The notes under the pieces were generated by a model, which saw only the letters and a list, made by a program, of their open reading frames with translations, did no database searches and was not told the origin of the DNA. This document shows, piece after piece, positions 12,719-23,339 of a DNA stretch of 64,000 nt. Position 1 is the stretch's first letter. Each line of letters starts with the position of its first letter. The translations under genes were made by a program, and so were the position numbers. The stretch is from Lutjanus erythropterus (lineage: Eukaryota; Chordata; Actinopteri; Lutjaniformes; Lutjanidae), in assembly GCA_020091685.1 (NCBI GenBank), contig CM034605.1, forward strand, positions 9,045,019 through 9,109,018. Direction: 5' to 3'.

Positions 12719-13834
12719 GTGCAACCCCAATCCCAAAAACACAAATAAAAACAGAAGACAATGATTTGCAAACTCTTTCCAACTTGCATTCAACTAAATA
12801 CAAACCTGAAGACAAGATATTTAATGTTCAAACTCATAAACTTTTTTGTTTTTTTGTAAATATACACTCATTCTGAATTTGTGAATTTCTGAAAATTTCT
12901 TCAAGTTGTGGAATGCTCAAAAAACTCATGGAACATTTTACAGATTAACTGTTTAACTGGTAACAAATGCAAGTTAAGACTCTATGATGCAAAGAGAAAG
13001 ACATATATCAACAACATCCAGAAACACTGCAGACTTCTCTGGACCTGAGCTCATCTGAGGCAAAGTGGAAAACTGTGCTGTGGTCTGACAAGTCCACATT
13101 TCAAACTGTTTTCAGAAATCATGTATGTTGTGACCTGTGTGCTAAAGAGGGAAAGGACCATCCACGTTGTATGTGGGTGTGTTATTCCCCATGGGTAACT
13201 GTCACGTCTGTGAAGGCCTCAATACTGCTGAAAAGCACGTACAGGTTTTGGTACAACATATGCTGCCAGACGACGTCTTTTTCAGCTACGCCCCTGCTCA
13301 CTTCAGCATGACAATACCAAGACATATTTTGCATGTGTTACAACAGTGTGGTTTCGTAATAAAAGAGTTACTAGAGGTACTAGACTGACCTGCCTTCAGT
13401 CGAGACCTGTCTCCCATTGAAAATGTGTAGCACATTCTGAATTACAAAATACGACAAAAGAGACACTGTACAGTTGAGCTCCTGAAGTTATATATCATGC
13501 AAGAATTAAAAAGAATTTCACTTTCAAAATTCAACAATTAGTGTGCTCAGTTCCCAAAAGCTTACTGAGTGTTGTTTGAAAAAAACACACAAAAAAAAGT
13601 GAAGTATGACAGCGGTAAACATGACCCTGTTCCAGCTTTTCCGGAACATATTGCAGGCATCAAATTCAGAATAAGTGTATATTTACAAAAAAAGTTTATC
13701 AGTTTGAAAGTCATATATCTTGTCTTTGTACTGTATTCAACTGAATATAGGTCAAAAAGAATTTCCAAATCATTGCATTCTGTTTTTATTTACATTTTAC
13801 ACAGCATCCCAACTTTTTGGCATTGGGGTTGCGC
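12719..13834 (+). mobile_element. Tc1/mariner-superfamily DNA transposon fossil
   Basis: The ends are inverted copies: GTGCAACCCCAATCCCAAAAA on the left, and the complement of a near-identical block at 13814-13834 on the right. The similarity extends inward for roughly 100 bases (AATAAAAACAGAA...AATGATTTGCAAA on the left, its complement near 13765-13795). Between them, plus-strand sequence from about 13030 to 13590 translates in short pieces to a Tc1-type DDE transposase: LWSDKSTFQ, then a stretch near a DLSPIEN motif (13408-13425, encoded by the block reading CTGTCTCCCATTGAAAAT), then FQQLVCSVPK-like sequence. The N-terminal DNA-binding half is missing and the frame is broken by stops and indels, so it is non-autonomous and old. 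Confidence 0.85.
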
Positions 13835-14178
13835 ATTATATCTGCAATATGCATGTACTCCATGATACCAAGTATTTGTTTTGTAGTTTAAATGTATTTT
13901 CCTTACATATATCAACAAGGGAGTTTTAAATAGTCCCATAAAAAATATTTTCAGCATATTTTATGTCCTTGTTCAAAACACGTTTGCACAGTTTGGAGTT
14001 TCTTGTTCAGAGGTGACAATGACTATACTACATCTTTTGAATTGTAGAAAATACACCAAAGAAACTAGCACATAATAGTGTCTAATTTCACTCTGGTTTC
14101 AAGCACAGTAAAAAAAATAAACTATTTAAACTGATATGAAATCAAACTAAAGAGTACAAAGTTTATCTGTGCATTTAC
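13835..14178. other. AT-rich akt1 intron sequence next to exon 2
   Basis: Nothing but AT-rich sequence is visible between the transposon fossil and the splice donor of the akt1 coding exon. Confidence 0.6.
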
Positions 14179-14224
14179 CTCTTTTATGCAGCCATCCCTC
14201 CTTGACAATCACCACATTGGTCAT
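14179..14224 (-). CDS. akt1: RAC-alpha serine/threonine kinase AKT1, first coding exon (partial gene)
   Basis: Reading the minus strand from the ATG at 14224-14222 gives MTNVVIVKEGWLHKR plus the first base of a Gly codon, followed at once by the donor GTAAATG. The exon thus holds 46 coding bases and ends in phase 1, the same length and phase as the first coding exon of vertebrate AKT genes. The peptide matches the start of the AKT PH domain (human AKT1 begins MSDVAIVKEGWLHKRG). AKT1 is a membrane-recruited kinase of PI3K signalling; this exon supplies the first beta-strand of the phosphoinositide-binding PH domain. The remaining PH and kinase exons are not found in 1-14178, so they should lie left of the window. 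The choice of akt1 over akt2 or akt3 rests on the neighbours zbtb42, siva1 and adss1. Confidence 0.88.
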
Positions 14225-14364
14225 GTTGGTGGGCAGGCTGGAGGATCCAGGTTTCCCACGGGGAGAGACACAGCTTTGTTTCTCGAGTTTCCTTCCCTCA
14301 GCCCTGTGCAGGAGCCTGGAGACGAGGTCCTGGAGTTTACAACTGCCTTCTCAATTGTGGTTAC
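14225..14364 (-). other. akt1: akt1 5' UTR part of exon 2
   Basis: Upstream of the ATG on the minus strand there is about 140 bases of moderate GC sequence. It is preceded by a pyrimidine-rich stretch ending CAACTAATAG, a good splice acceptor whose AG lies at 14366-14365. This makes 14179-14364 a plausible internal exon with 140 nt of leader. The exact acceptor is inferred. Confidence 0.55.
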
Positions 14365-15140
14365 CTATTAGTTGAAAAAGAGTAAAAATTAGCCCCATAT
14401 TGAGGTGAAAGATTTTTTTCCACTTGTCTGAATATTAACCCTCAGGTCAACATAGTAGAGGGGAAGCAATGGAATTGAGCTTTATGGCCCAGTTAGTGGA
14501 GGATATGTTAAAACCACATTTCAGTCCCTTTCACATGTGGAACCTGCAACATTGCAAGGTTCAAATATCTGTGTAAGGCCGTGGTTTTTGGCATTCACAA
14601 TGAAGTCTCCCCATATTGGAAAATTCCATGCTGTTCACACTCGGCACAACCATTCCTGATGGTTTTTTCTACACATGACCAGAACAGCAGTAAATTAGAA
14701 AATAATGACATGAAACATAAATGAAGGATTTTAAAACTTATTTTGTAGTTTATTTTCCAATGGTTTAGCTAATGTCATGTTTTGGATCTCATTTGGATCC
14801 TATATGTCACAGTGTATCATGATCAAATGACTTTGCAAATCTATTTTTCTGTATTTTTATCCTGTTTAACAGGTAGTAACAAAGTTCAAAGTTTAAATGT
14901 CTGAGTATCATGTTTTTGTTTGTGCTGAGCAGATTGTAGGATGTGAGCTTCTGGGTGGATGGCATGGCAAGGACTATTATCCCACTTGCAGATTTCTGTT
15001 TTGGCAAAAACTTGGACTGGACTAGATGGCAGACTTAAAGGGCTTGAAAACAAAACAATTTTCTGATCAATCTGTTCTGAACAGAGCCTTCCCTCATGTG
15101 CACCATTGCATACCATAGTGCGGGGATGCAACAACACTTA

Positions 15141-15310
15141 TTCTCATTATTGATTAACCTGCCTATGGTTTTCATGATTAATCCATTAATTATTTAATCT
15201 ATAAAAATGTGAAAAATGCTCATCACAATTTCCCAGAGCTCAAAGTGACATGGTCAAATTGGCTCTTTTTTCCAACCGACAGTCCAAAACCCACAGACTC
15301 TTAATTTACT
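15141..15310 (-). repeat. Degraded fragment of the ATTAATC-type dispersed repeat
   Basis: Blocks such as TTATTGATTAACCTG, GATTAATCCATTAATTATTT and CCAAAACCCACAGACTC resemble the complement of the family seen at 6437-6780. Both ends are eroded. Confidence 0.45.
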
Positions 15311-16019
15311 ATCATGAATGACAAAGCAGCAAACAAAAGAGACTTCAAGAACCTGGAACCAGCAACTGAATTCGTTGCAGCGCTACCACAGTGAAGTTCA
15401 CTACTATTTCTTTTAAAAAATATGAGGCCTAGACATTGATCCTTAAATTCACTAAATTATACATTTTTGACCATTTTGAACTTTAATTACATAAAAATAC
15501 ACAGAGCCCAGAAACTACCAGACACAAAGGTAATGAACCACAGCCAATAAACAAAAATACATTTTTAAAAAATAGCTTCACATCTATTACTTGAAATTTA
15601 CTCATTTTGCTACTAAATTAAACCAGACTGAAATTAGTTTCCTTGTGCATAAGAATCCGTTAAATGCAAAACACATTATAGATTTGCTGTCTTGTAGTAA
15701 AATGTGTGCTAAAGCAGGCCTGCAAAATTATTCCCTTTTATTGAAACCATTCTGGGTTAAAAACAAAATAAATGAAACAGTTGAAATTCAAGTAAGTCAC
15801 ATCAAGTCAGACAGAACTGATCTCGGAGCACTTTTCACACAGAGCAAGTGTAAATTGTACTCTAATATTTTGTATCGGGACCAAACAAGCACTAAGGCCA
15901 CAGTGCCAAAGAACCACTTCCTTTTGACAGGCAGAAACCTCATGTTGAACCAGACTCTACGGTGAGTGGCCATATATCCTATCGCATTATTAAGACTGGT
16001 TGTAATGAAGGTCATGTAT

Positions 16020-16290
16020 TATCAAAAGCTCCAGAGCAGCTACTGTACTAAATGGGCTTTGAGATGAGATTGTTTTGTTGACTGTAAAATGATCGTGTTG
16101 ACTTTGTACCACCTGATTAAACAATATTCAGTGGCTACTGAAAAAAAAAATATTTTGCACAACTCCATGACAACAAGGAAAACTCCATCTGCTGATGAAG
16201 ATCATGTGATGATATGACTGAAAGCTCCAGAAAAGCCACTAAATGGGCCTCAAGGAGATTTATCTGTTAACAAAATAAATACATTGTGAG
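16020..16290. repeat. Imperfect direct repeat (AAAGCTCCAGA...AAATGGGC)
   Basis: The block AAAGCTCCAGAGCAGCTACTG...AAATGGGCTTTGAGATGAGAT at about 16025-16072 recurs as AAAGCTCCAGAAAAGCCACT...AAATGGGCCTCAAGGAGATT at about 16221-16262. They look like two copies of one dispersed fish element. Confidence 0.5.
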
Positions 16291-17555
16291 GTGAAGGCTC
16301 TTTGTTTACTGTGAGGATGAACAGATTAAGAAAAAAACATTTGTGGACTTTATCTGAGTGTTGCTGTTTTTACTGACACCTGACCTGCGGTGGAAGCATT
16401 ATGGCAGACTCTGATGTTTACAGAACAACTCAATAACAACCTATCCACATATGAAAAAACTGTTTCTCTGTTGTTTCACAGTAAATGTGTGAAAGCCTTC
16501 AGAGAGAAGTGTGAGCAAAGTGCAACATACAAACTAAAAGTGGGTTAAGAGATCAAACTGAAGCAACAGTCTTAACCTATTAAAACTGAAGTCAAAACGC
16601 AAGATAAAAATGCACAGACAATCATCTGATAAACTAAACAGGGGTGAATTCAATCATAGGCTTATCGCTTATTCATCATCGGCACTCACTAGAAACCTGC
16701 AGGCTATCGTAACCAATTCACTTGACCTTTTGATTCATTCAGTACTTCTTCGTGATATAAAGACAGCTTTGAATGCAGGGCAGACGCAAAAGATTGATCA
16801 ATCGCCATGCTTGTTCACACAAATGTCACATAGTGCGCCAGGCAATCTCTGACCATCGACTGAAATCAATTTGCCTGCTGCTGCTCTGTCAGAGTGAGGC
16901 CATCAAAAGAGAGCTCTGTGCGAGTGGCCTCATCCAGCGTACTGGTGGGGACAACAACAGGAAGTGGATGTGACTATTGACAGACTACAAGTCATATCAG
17001 TACAGCCCCAGGCTTGAATACATCTGCCAGTGAATGCACTGATCAACACGCCTTTTTACTGCCGGTTGCCTCACTTCCATCAATGAAGCAAAAGTGAGTT
17101 TATGAAAGCACACAGTTTATTTTTGCTTCGTGTTTTTGTTTATTGCACTGGGGTTGTGGTCCTTGTGTCACCCAGTCGATGTTGGAAGGATCTAGCAGAA
17201 GGATTTTGAAAAAGCACACTGAGTGCTATTCAAACTAGGGATCACACAAACCGTTGGATCCCTTTGGCATCTTAGTGTGTGTACTCTGTGACACAGGCAC
17301 GCACACATTATATACACATTGGGATACATCACACAAACAAACTTGAGCGAGCACACCACAGCCAAGAAAGCAACACATGCACCAAGACCGGCTCTGGAGC
17401 CACAACAGAGTGCTGCTGTTTTAATGGGAGCGACCTGTTGCTACTGCGGCCTGTGTGGAAAAGCTGGGCCGCTGCCAGCGCTGCAGCCAGCAGCCACTGA
17501 ATGAACCCAGTACCCTGACAGTCAGTCACATGGTCCTCAGGCCTCTAGGCCACCG

Positions 17556-17579
17556 CCTGCCTGCCTGCCTGCCTGCTTG

Positions 17580-17615
<36 letters not shown>
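17556..17615. repeat. (CCTG)n tetranucleotide microsatellite
   Basis: About 15 units of CCTG, with one CTTG variant near 17576-17579. The plus-strand frames across it encode artificial poly-(LPAC) and are not genes. Confidence 0.95.
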
Positions 17616-18404
17616 GCCTGCTGTCAGTGGAGCTTTCAATCATTCATCTTTCTGGCTTCAGCTCCAGGGGCCACCCCAATTCAATGCAAATCAGTGTCAT
17701 GCAGCAAAAGATGCCACACACTGAGTCTGAGCCTGTCACTGGGACGCAGAGGACAGTACCATGTGTTTACGCAGGAAGCAGAAAATCAGGCCGACATCAC
17801 CACACTACTTCCTTCATCTCAGATAGATGCAAGTCTGGTTTTGCTCTATTTTCTGCTGCCGTGTGGGTAAACAAAAGAGTCAGCAGCTGGTTTACGGTTA
17901 CAAAGACAGTACGTCACACTCAAATCTTTAAAGCGATTAAACAACACATCAAATATTCTCACCTGTTGCTGGAAAACAATCCTTGAAGTGGCACTTGTGT
18001 TGCGTTATTGTGTTCAAATGCCAGAGTGGAACCAGTATTAGTGTCATCCACTACACTGTGCCAAGTTCCTCTTTCAAGTTCCCTGAAAACACATTGCTAA
18101 TGATAAGAATATTGTGGGTAGGTACGTGTAGCTCAATACCAAACCACAGCTACTGTAACCTTCAAAGCCAGCTGCTTTAATCCTGCGATGGCATAAACAG
18201 CAACCCTTTTGTGACTCAGGTCAATGTGTTCATTTTCACGCTTTTCAGACAAGCCAGGAACTAAATAAATAATAGACAACAAAGCTGGATTTCTTAAATA
18301 AAGACACATTAAGCTATAAGTTGTCTTTTATGTATTGTTTTTATGCAAGTTTACATTTTGGGCCACAAAACTTAGGGGCTTGGTGGCCCCTGATTTCCTA
18401 ATAT

Positions 18405-18805
18405 TTTTTTTCCCTTAAGTAATTACTCAAACTGATTAATCGATTACCAAATTAATTGGTGATTTATTTACTATAGGTCTGGGCAATGTGGGCAAAATCA
18501 AATATCACAATATTTTTGACCAAATACCTGCATATTGATATTTACTGATATTGTGACAATATTGTAGAGATAACTATTGGTGCTTTCAAAAAATAGACAA
18601 ACAACAGAAGAACTTGGACAGTCTGGTAAGTTCAGAAAATCACATCAAACCACAACAGTTACGCCATATCATGATATAACATTATCCAAAGTCTAGGACA
18701 ATATCTAGTCTCATATCATGATAAATATAAAATCGATATATGGCCCAGCCCTAATTTAATGGTTGACAACTAATTTATTAATCGATTAATTGCTGCAGGT
18801 CTAAC
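18405..18805 (+). repeat. AT-rich dispersed repeat split by a nested hairpin element
   Basis: The flanks (GATTAATCGATTACCAAATT on the left, TTATTAATCGATTAATTG then CTGCAGGTCT on the right) look like halves of an AATCGATTAA-type family, separated by the TAGG...CCTA element at 18474-18753. The arrangement implies that the inner element inserted into an existing copy. Confidence 0.55.
18474..18753. mobile_element. Small non-autonomous DNA element with TAGG(T)CTGGGC ends (MITE)
   Basis: It starts TAGGTCTGGGCAATGTGG and ends ATATGGCCCAGCCCTA, whose complement is TAGGGCTGGGCCATAT, so the ends are inverted repeats. The body is AT-rich with alternating ATATCA/GATATC blocks and no open frame. The end sequence fits hAT-like MITEs that are common in fish, but I could not settle the target duplication. 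Confidence 0.7.
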
Positions 18806-19671
18806 ACCAATTGCAATACAGTCATTCTGTCTTTTAAAAAGATCTAGATAATACACAAAATAAGACCATAAAAGTCCTGTTCCTCTTTGGTTGGTTGCTA
18901 ATCAAATGACCTTGTTGTTAACTTAACAACTTGTAAACAAGATGAATGAAACAAGTATTTTAGGCTGCGGTGTTCTCAGTTTCATGTCACAGACCGAAAA
19001 GAGTACCGTCATGTGATGCTGACGGTGGGCTCACATCATTAGATGAAGCGTGTCCTCCTCAGTGATAAAACATCTAAACTCCTGTGGCACAGGCAGGAGG
19101 GACAGGCACAATAAGTCTGCCTGTGTACAGGGACAACAATTTCAAACAACATTCCTCAGATTCTGCATGCAACTAGTGGCACATTTGCGTCAAAGGGGCT
19201 GTGAAGGGATTGGGTGGGAGGTGACTGGTATTTTTTCTAAATAGAACAGGGAGAGCCAAGCAGTCACTGGCTGCATCATTACGCCAGCTTGTTGCGTCTT
19301 CCCAAGGTCACATGCCAAGTCTCCTTGCGTACACACACTGGACAGACGTAGTCTCATGACTGATACAAAAAAACCCAAACATTTTGACACTAAAGGCGTT
19401 ACGGGTACAACATGCCCAGGGACAATGTTCTCTTTCTAGACTGTACACGCAGAGATAAATAGACAGCAACGGCAAAGCAAGGTTTATCTCATGTTGGACA
19501 TTTAAGTTTTGCATCTTCCACGTGCATTGTTTAACCTGTGTGATGATGTGTGGCTGACAAACCTTTTCAATTTGACTATTAGGGATGATGGGTAACAAGA
19601 AGAGGTACTAAACCAATACTGGTTCCTGACTGGTCAGTGCTGAAATATCAATCAGCTCCTGGAGAAGTGAT

Positions 19672-20097
19672 TAGGGTTGGGCGAATTTTACCTGACTGGC
19701 ATATGACAATGTCCACAGTGAAACACTGCAATGGACAATGATATTACTGATGTTAGAAACGCACTAACAGTGGCCAACAGAAAAACAAAAACAAAAAACA
19801 CCACTGCCACCAATGTAACCAAGTGTCTTAGGTTCGCCTAACTGGGCTCCTTTAATAAGAAAATAATAAACAGACATGGAGACATAAAGCAATGACCAGC
19901 AGCAACAGCTTATTTTCATTTTCTCTACCACGTGTCAAAAACAGAACTTCACCAACAACGCGATGGCAACTCTAAGGGGACACACTACTTAAACACAGAA
20001 GGCTTTTAAAGCATGATATTATGGTTGTAGAAGGCTCAGCAGCCGGTGACTGTCAGCCATCACGATGGACAGTGCTATCGTCCATCGGCCCAGCCCT
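19672..20097. mobile_element. Small non-autonomous DNA element with TAGGGTTGGGC ends (MITE)
   Basis: It starts TAGGGTTGGGCGAA and ends TCGGCCCAGCCCT, an imperfect inverted pair. The body has no coding frame. Its end type is like 18474-18753 but the interior is different. Confidence 0.6.
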
Positions 20098-20121
20098 TCA
20101 AATGATGGTGCTATAGGTTAA

Positions 20122-20433
20122 AGCTGCAAATTGTATAGTTGCCAACTATTAAACTAACTGCCAACTATTTTGATAATTTATTAATGTTGAGTCAAAAATA
20201 TCCAAATGATCTAATTTCAGCTTCTCCAATGTGAATATTGGTTTCTTTAGTCGTCTATGACAGTAAACTGAGTACTTTTGGGTTGTGGACAAAATAAGGC
20301 CATCAGCTTGGGTTTGGAGAACAGTGATGAACATTTTTCACCATTTTCTGACATTTTATGGACCAAAAAACTAGCAGATTAATCAAGAAAATGATGGACA
20401 GATTAATCAATAATGAAGATAATCCATGCAGCC
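20122..20433 (+). repeat. Second copy of the AGCTGCAA...GCAGCC dispersed repeat
   Basis: It shares ordered blocks with 6437-6780: AAGCTGCAAATTGT, AATGTGAATATTGGTTTC, TCTATGACAGTAAACTGA, TTTGGGTTGTGGACAAA, TTTTCTGACATTTTATGGACC and a final CATGCAGCC. Same orientation, diverged. Confidence 0.7.
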
Positions 20434-20620
20434 ATACTATCAGTATTCATGTAACATTACACAAACAGCTGACAGAGCAAAATGTTTGAAAGTGTGGGTT
20501 CACTTGATAAATTTAATGAAAATGCAGCTAAATGCAATAATTCAGAAAACAACTTATTTCTGCAACAAAAAGGTAGTAATAAAATCGTGTCATGTCATAT
20601 TTTTGCACCAAATTATGATG

Positions 20621-21540
20621 AACAGTAGAGCTGTCACCATATCAGATTTATATCAGAAGGCCAAAAGCATTAGATAACAATACATAACAATATTATCACA
20701 TTATCTATAGGAAATTTGAAAAAACAAAACAAAAACAGTACTCAGTCTAATTTATCTTTAACCTTATTTGTAATGCATTTTGTCTCTTCTTTGGAAAATG
20801 AATTACACTAAACATAAAAGTAAAGGGACATGATATCAGTAATCATTTTTTTAAATGTCACAATCATAATCAATACTGATTTGTTACACCACCACAAGCA
20901 AGTAGTATCAATAAGAATTTAGATAAGTATTGATATTGATAGGCAGCATCAGTATCAACACTGGCACCAATAAAATACCAACCAATTCCTGTAGTTATGC
21001 TTTAGAAGAGAAATACATTATACCTGTCACCACCATAGACGGTATGAGTGATCATTTTGCAATTGCACTGATTACAGGGCAGGAAAATGAGAATATAACA
21101 CAAGTATACCTTTCCTTTATGACTTCCCTGGTGTCCAAACTTTGGACCTAAAAACTCACTGGGCCCCATTTTGAGAGCCACTACAGTGTGGCATCAAGTC
21201 AACAACACAGATGCACAAACCTACCACTTTGTATCACCAAAAGTGACCGCAACAATGCTACAACAGAGCAGCAACAAGCTAGCAAAGCTAAATTATTATC
21301 TGGCAATTCATTTCTCCCTCAAACAAGTCAACAAACGCAGTGGTAGTTCTCCATAACAATGAATGAGCTGCTCTCTCGTTGAGCTCATTTGTTTTCATTT
21401 GCCTGCTGGGCCATAAAGTACGAGCAAAAACAACTTTCTCGGTGGAGGTGAACCGTTTAAAGTAACATGACTGCAGATATTTTGGCCTGAGGGCTGTCTC
21501 AAAAGTGGTCATTGTCAAAAATGAATGGTTAACATCTGAG
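20621..21540. other. AT-rich intron sequence beside the akt1 promoter block
   Basis: I see AT-rich, probably repeat-derived sequence (ATATCAGATTTATATCAG, TATTGATATTGATAGG) and no exon. GC content and CpG density rise after about 21540. Confidence 0.45.
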
Positions 21541-22080
21541 GAGAGACTCGCTGTTGTTTGTGGAAAAAAGCAACAACGCGTTATAATTCACCGCGGGACG
21601 CTTATAAGCTCTTGAGATAACTTCTACTGCGAGGAGAAGTCAGGAAAGTACCTCATTTTCAGGTTTGCATTTAGCGATAGAAAGGATATGGGGCCTAGCA
21701 GGGCAGCTTGGGTGAGAATAACCGCATCCCATGTAAGTACAATGGGGACCTACCCTGTCTAGCTGTCGACCTCTTGTAGTTAACCATGCGAAGGAAAGGC
21801 GGACATTTACCTGGGCAGGAATTCAACAATGTGTCCGTCTCATTATAGTGAGCTGTTTCGGCGGTATATTAAGTTGATAAGTCCTTCAACAATCTGGACA
21901 AAAGTGCTCTCATTTACTCCGTTTCTTTGCCTTTCTTCCACTACACCTCCCAAACGCGCTGCTGTCTGCAATGCCTCTGTGGCAGCCCGCTCTCCCGGGT
22001 CCTAGCGCCGACCGGATTTATGACTCTCAGTCACACTCGCACTCATAGGAGGAGTAGTAAGTAAGGCTGTCAGCCGGCCC
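21540..22080 (-). promoter_or_regulatory. akt1: CpG-rich block, probable akt1 promoter
   Basis: The surroundings are AT-rich and CpG-poor, but this block has many CpGs (CGCGTTATAATTCACCGCGGGACG near 21577-21600 is one cluster; the CGCGCTGCTG, CTCCCGGGTCC and GCGCCGACCGG segments near 21955-22015 are others). It lies on the 5' side of the akt1 coding exon, on the strand and side expected for the akt1 promoter, and contains a minus-strand exon candidate that ends in a good donor. A strong plus-strand donor (CATCCCAT then GTAAGT at 21733) would also allow divergent transcription. Confidence 0.55.
21811..22030 (-). other. akt1: Candidate untranslated exon 1 of akt1
   Basis: On the minus strand the block ends GAATTCCTGCCCAG followed by GTAAATGT, a good donor at 21810. 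No start codon with a sensible frame is needed, because the coding ATG is in the next exon. The 5' limit (about 22030) is a guess from the end of the CpG-rich part. Splicing to 14364 would leave an intron of about 7.4 kb. Confidence 0.45.
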
Positions 22081-22081
22081 A

Positions 22082-22340
22082 TTGAAAAAAATCCTGCAGT
22101 GTTGCCATAGGGGCTTATTCGGGGCTGCATGGCCTTGTTGAACTCTGCGTTGTTTTATCTGTGTCGGTGGTTGCCAAAATGAGGTTCTGGGACCCAAGGA
22201 GGCCCCTGTAAGTGTTCCAGGCGATCCTCAGTACAATGAGTAATATCTGTTCTTCTCTTCCTGCAGCTATCGCATGAGATAATGGAGTTTTTTTTTGTTT
22301 TTTTTTTTGTTATAGGTCAGTCTAAAGGAAAAATGAGAGG
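22082..22340 (+). repeat. Left copy of a ~1-kb tandem duplication (unique part)
   Basis: This segment, beginning ATTGAAAAAAATCCTGCAGTG and running through GGCCTTGTTGAACTCTGCG, then GGGACCCAAGGAGGCC and TGTAAGTGTTCCAGG, recurs in the same order and orientation at 23079-23330 with about 80-85% identity by eye. Each copy is followed by GTTGAGAATAAAGTT-type minisatellite sequence, so the whole unit, about 1.0 kb, was duplicated in tandem. Confidence 0.85.
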
Positions 22341-22376
22341 AGGGTGGGAAGATGCTTTTTAAATTTTTCATTTTTT

Positions 22377-23078
22377 TTTCCCATTCAAGTTAAAATGTTG
22401 AGAATAAATTTGAAATGTTGATAATAAAATTTAACTGGTAGTGTCAGGTATACAAAAAAATATCATAGGAGGAATATTTTTTAAAATGTTGCATTTTGAC
22501 GATAAAATCAAAATGTTGAGAATAAAGTTGAAATGTGGCAAACAAAGTTGAAATGTTGAGAATAAAGTCACAAATAAAGTTGACATATCGCAAATAAAAT
22601 TGAAATGTCAAGGCTAAAGTTGAAATGTCCAGAACACAGTTGAAATGTTAAGAATAAAGTCAAAAAGTTGAGAATAGAGTTGAAATGTAGACAATAAAGT
22701 TAAAATATTGAGAATAAAGTAAAAAAATAATGCTGAAATATTGAGAGTAAAATTGAAATGTCAGGAATAAAGTAGAGAATAATGTTGAAATGTTGAGAAT
22801 AAGGTAAAAATGTGGGAAATGAAGTTGAAATACCATATCAAGGATTAAGATGAAATGTAAAGAAAAAAGTCAAAATGCAAGAATAAAGTGAAATGTTGAG
22901 AATAAAGTTGAAATATTGAGAATAATGTTGACATGTTGTGAATAAAGTTGAAATGTATCTAGTTGAAATACCATGTTGCAAATAAAACTGAAACATCCAG
23001 AATAAAGTAGAAATGTTGAGATTTAAGTAGAAATGTCAAGTCAAAATGGTATTTCAACTTTATTGTCAACATTTCAAC
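22377..23078 (+). repeat. Degenerate minisatellite, unit about GTTGAAATGTTGAGAATAAA
   Basis: Around thirty diverged units of roughly 20 bases read GTTGAAATGTTGAGAATAAA or close variants across about 650 bases. At 23041-23078 the motif appears in reverse complement (GGTATTTCAACTTTATTGTC), so the right edge is inverted relative to the array. No open frame. Confidence 0.9.
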
Positions 23079-23330
23079 TGAAAAAATACTGCAGTGTTGC
23101 TATAAGGGGGCTACATGGCCTTGTTGAACTCTGCGTTGTTTTATCTGCACTGGTGGCCAAAATGCGGTCCTAGGACCCAAAGAGGCCACTGTAAGTGTTC
23201 CAGGGTGCACTCAGCACAATGAGGCACACCACTTCTTGCAACAATCACATGAGATAATGTACAAAACTGACCTTTTTGTTACAGGCCAGGCATTTGGGAG
23301 AAATGAGAAGAAGATTTTTGTTTCATTTTG
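23079..23330 (+). repeat. Right copy of the ~1-kb tandem duplication
   Basis: It begins TGAAAAAATACTGCAGTGTTG and mirrors 22082-22340 block by block, including GGCCTTGTTGAACTCTGCG and GTAAGTGTTCCAGG. It continues into a short second minisatellite tract at about 23345-23480. Confidence 0.85.
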
Positions 23331-23339
23331 CATTTCAAG

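Larger units (their letters stand above)
14365..21810. other. Inferred akt1 intron 1, repeat-rich
   Basis: No coding exon is recognised. The stretch is AT-rich and holds several repeats listed separately (15141-15310, 16020-16300, 17556-17615, 18405-18805, 19672-20097, 20122-20433). It lies between the candidate untranslated exon at 21811 and the coding exon at 14179. Confidence 0.5.

Noticed and set aside
1-14178. Search for AKT PH-domain and kinase exons
   Set aside because: I looked for the complements of YIKTWRPRYF and QLMKTERP coding sequence on the plus strand and found neither, so no further akt1 exon is claimed.
17455-17870. Plus frames encoding LPAC repeats
   Set aside because: Translation of the (CCTG)n microsatellite.
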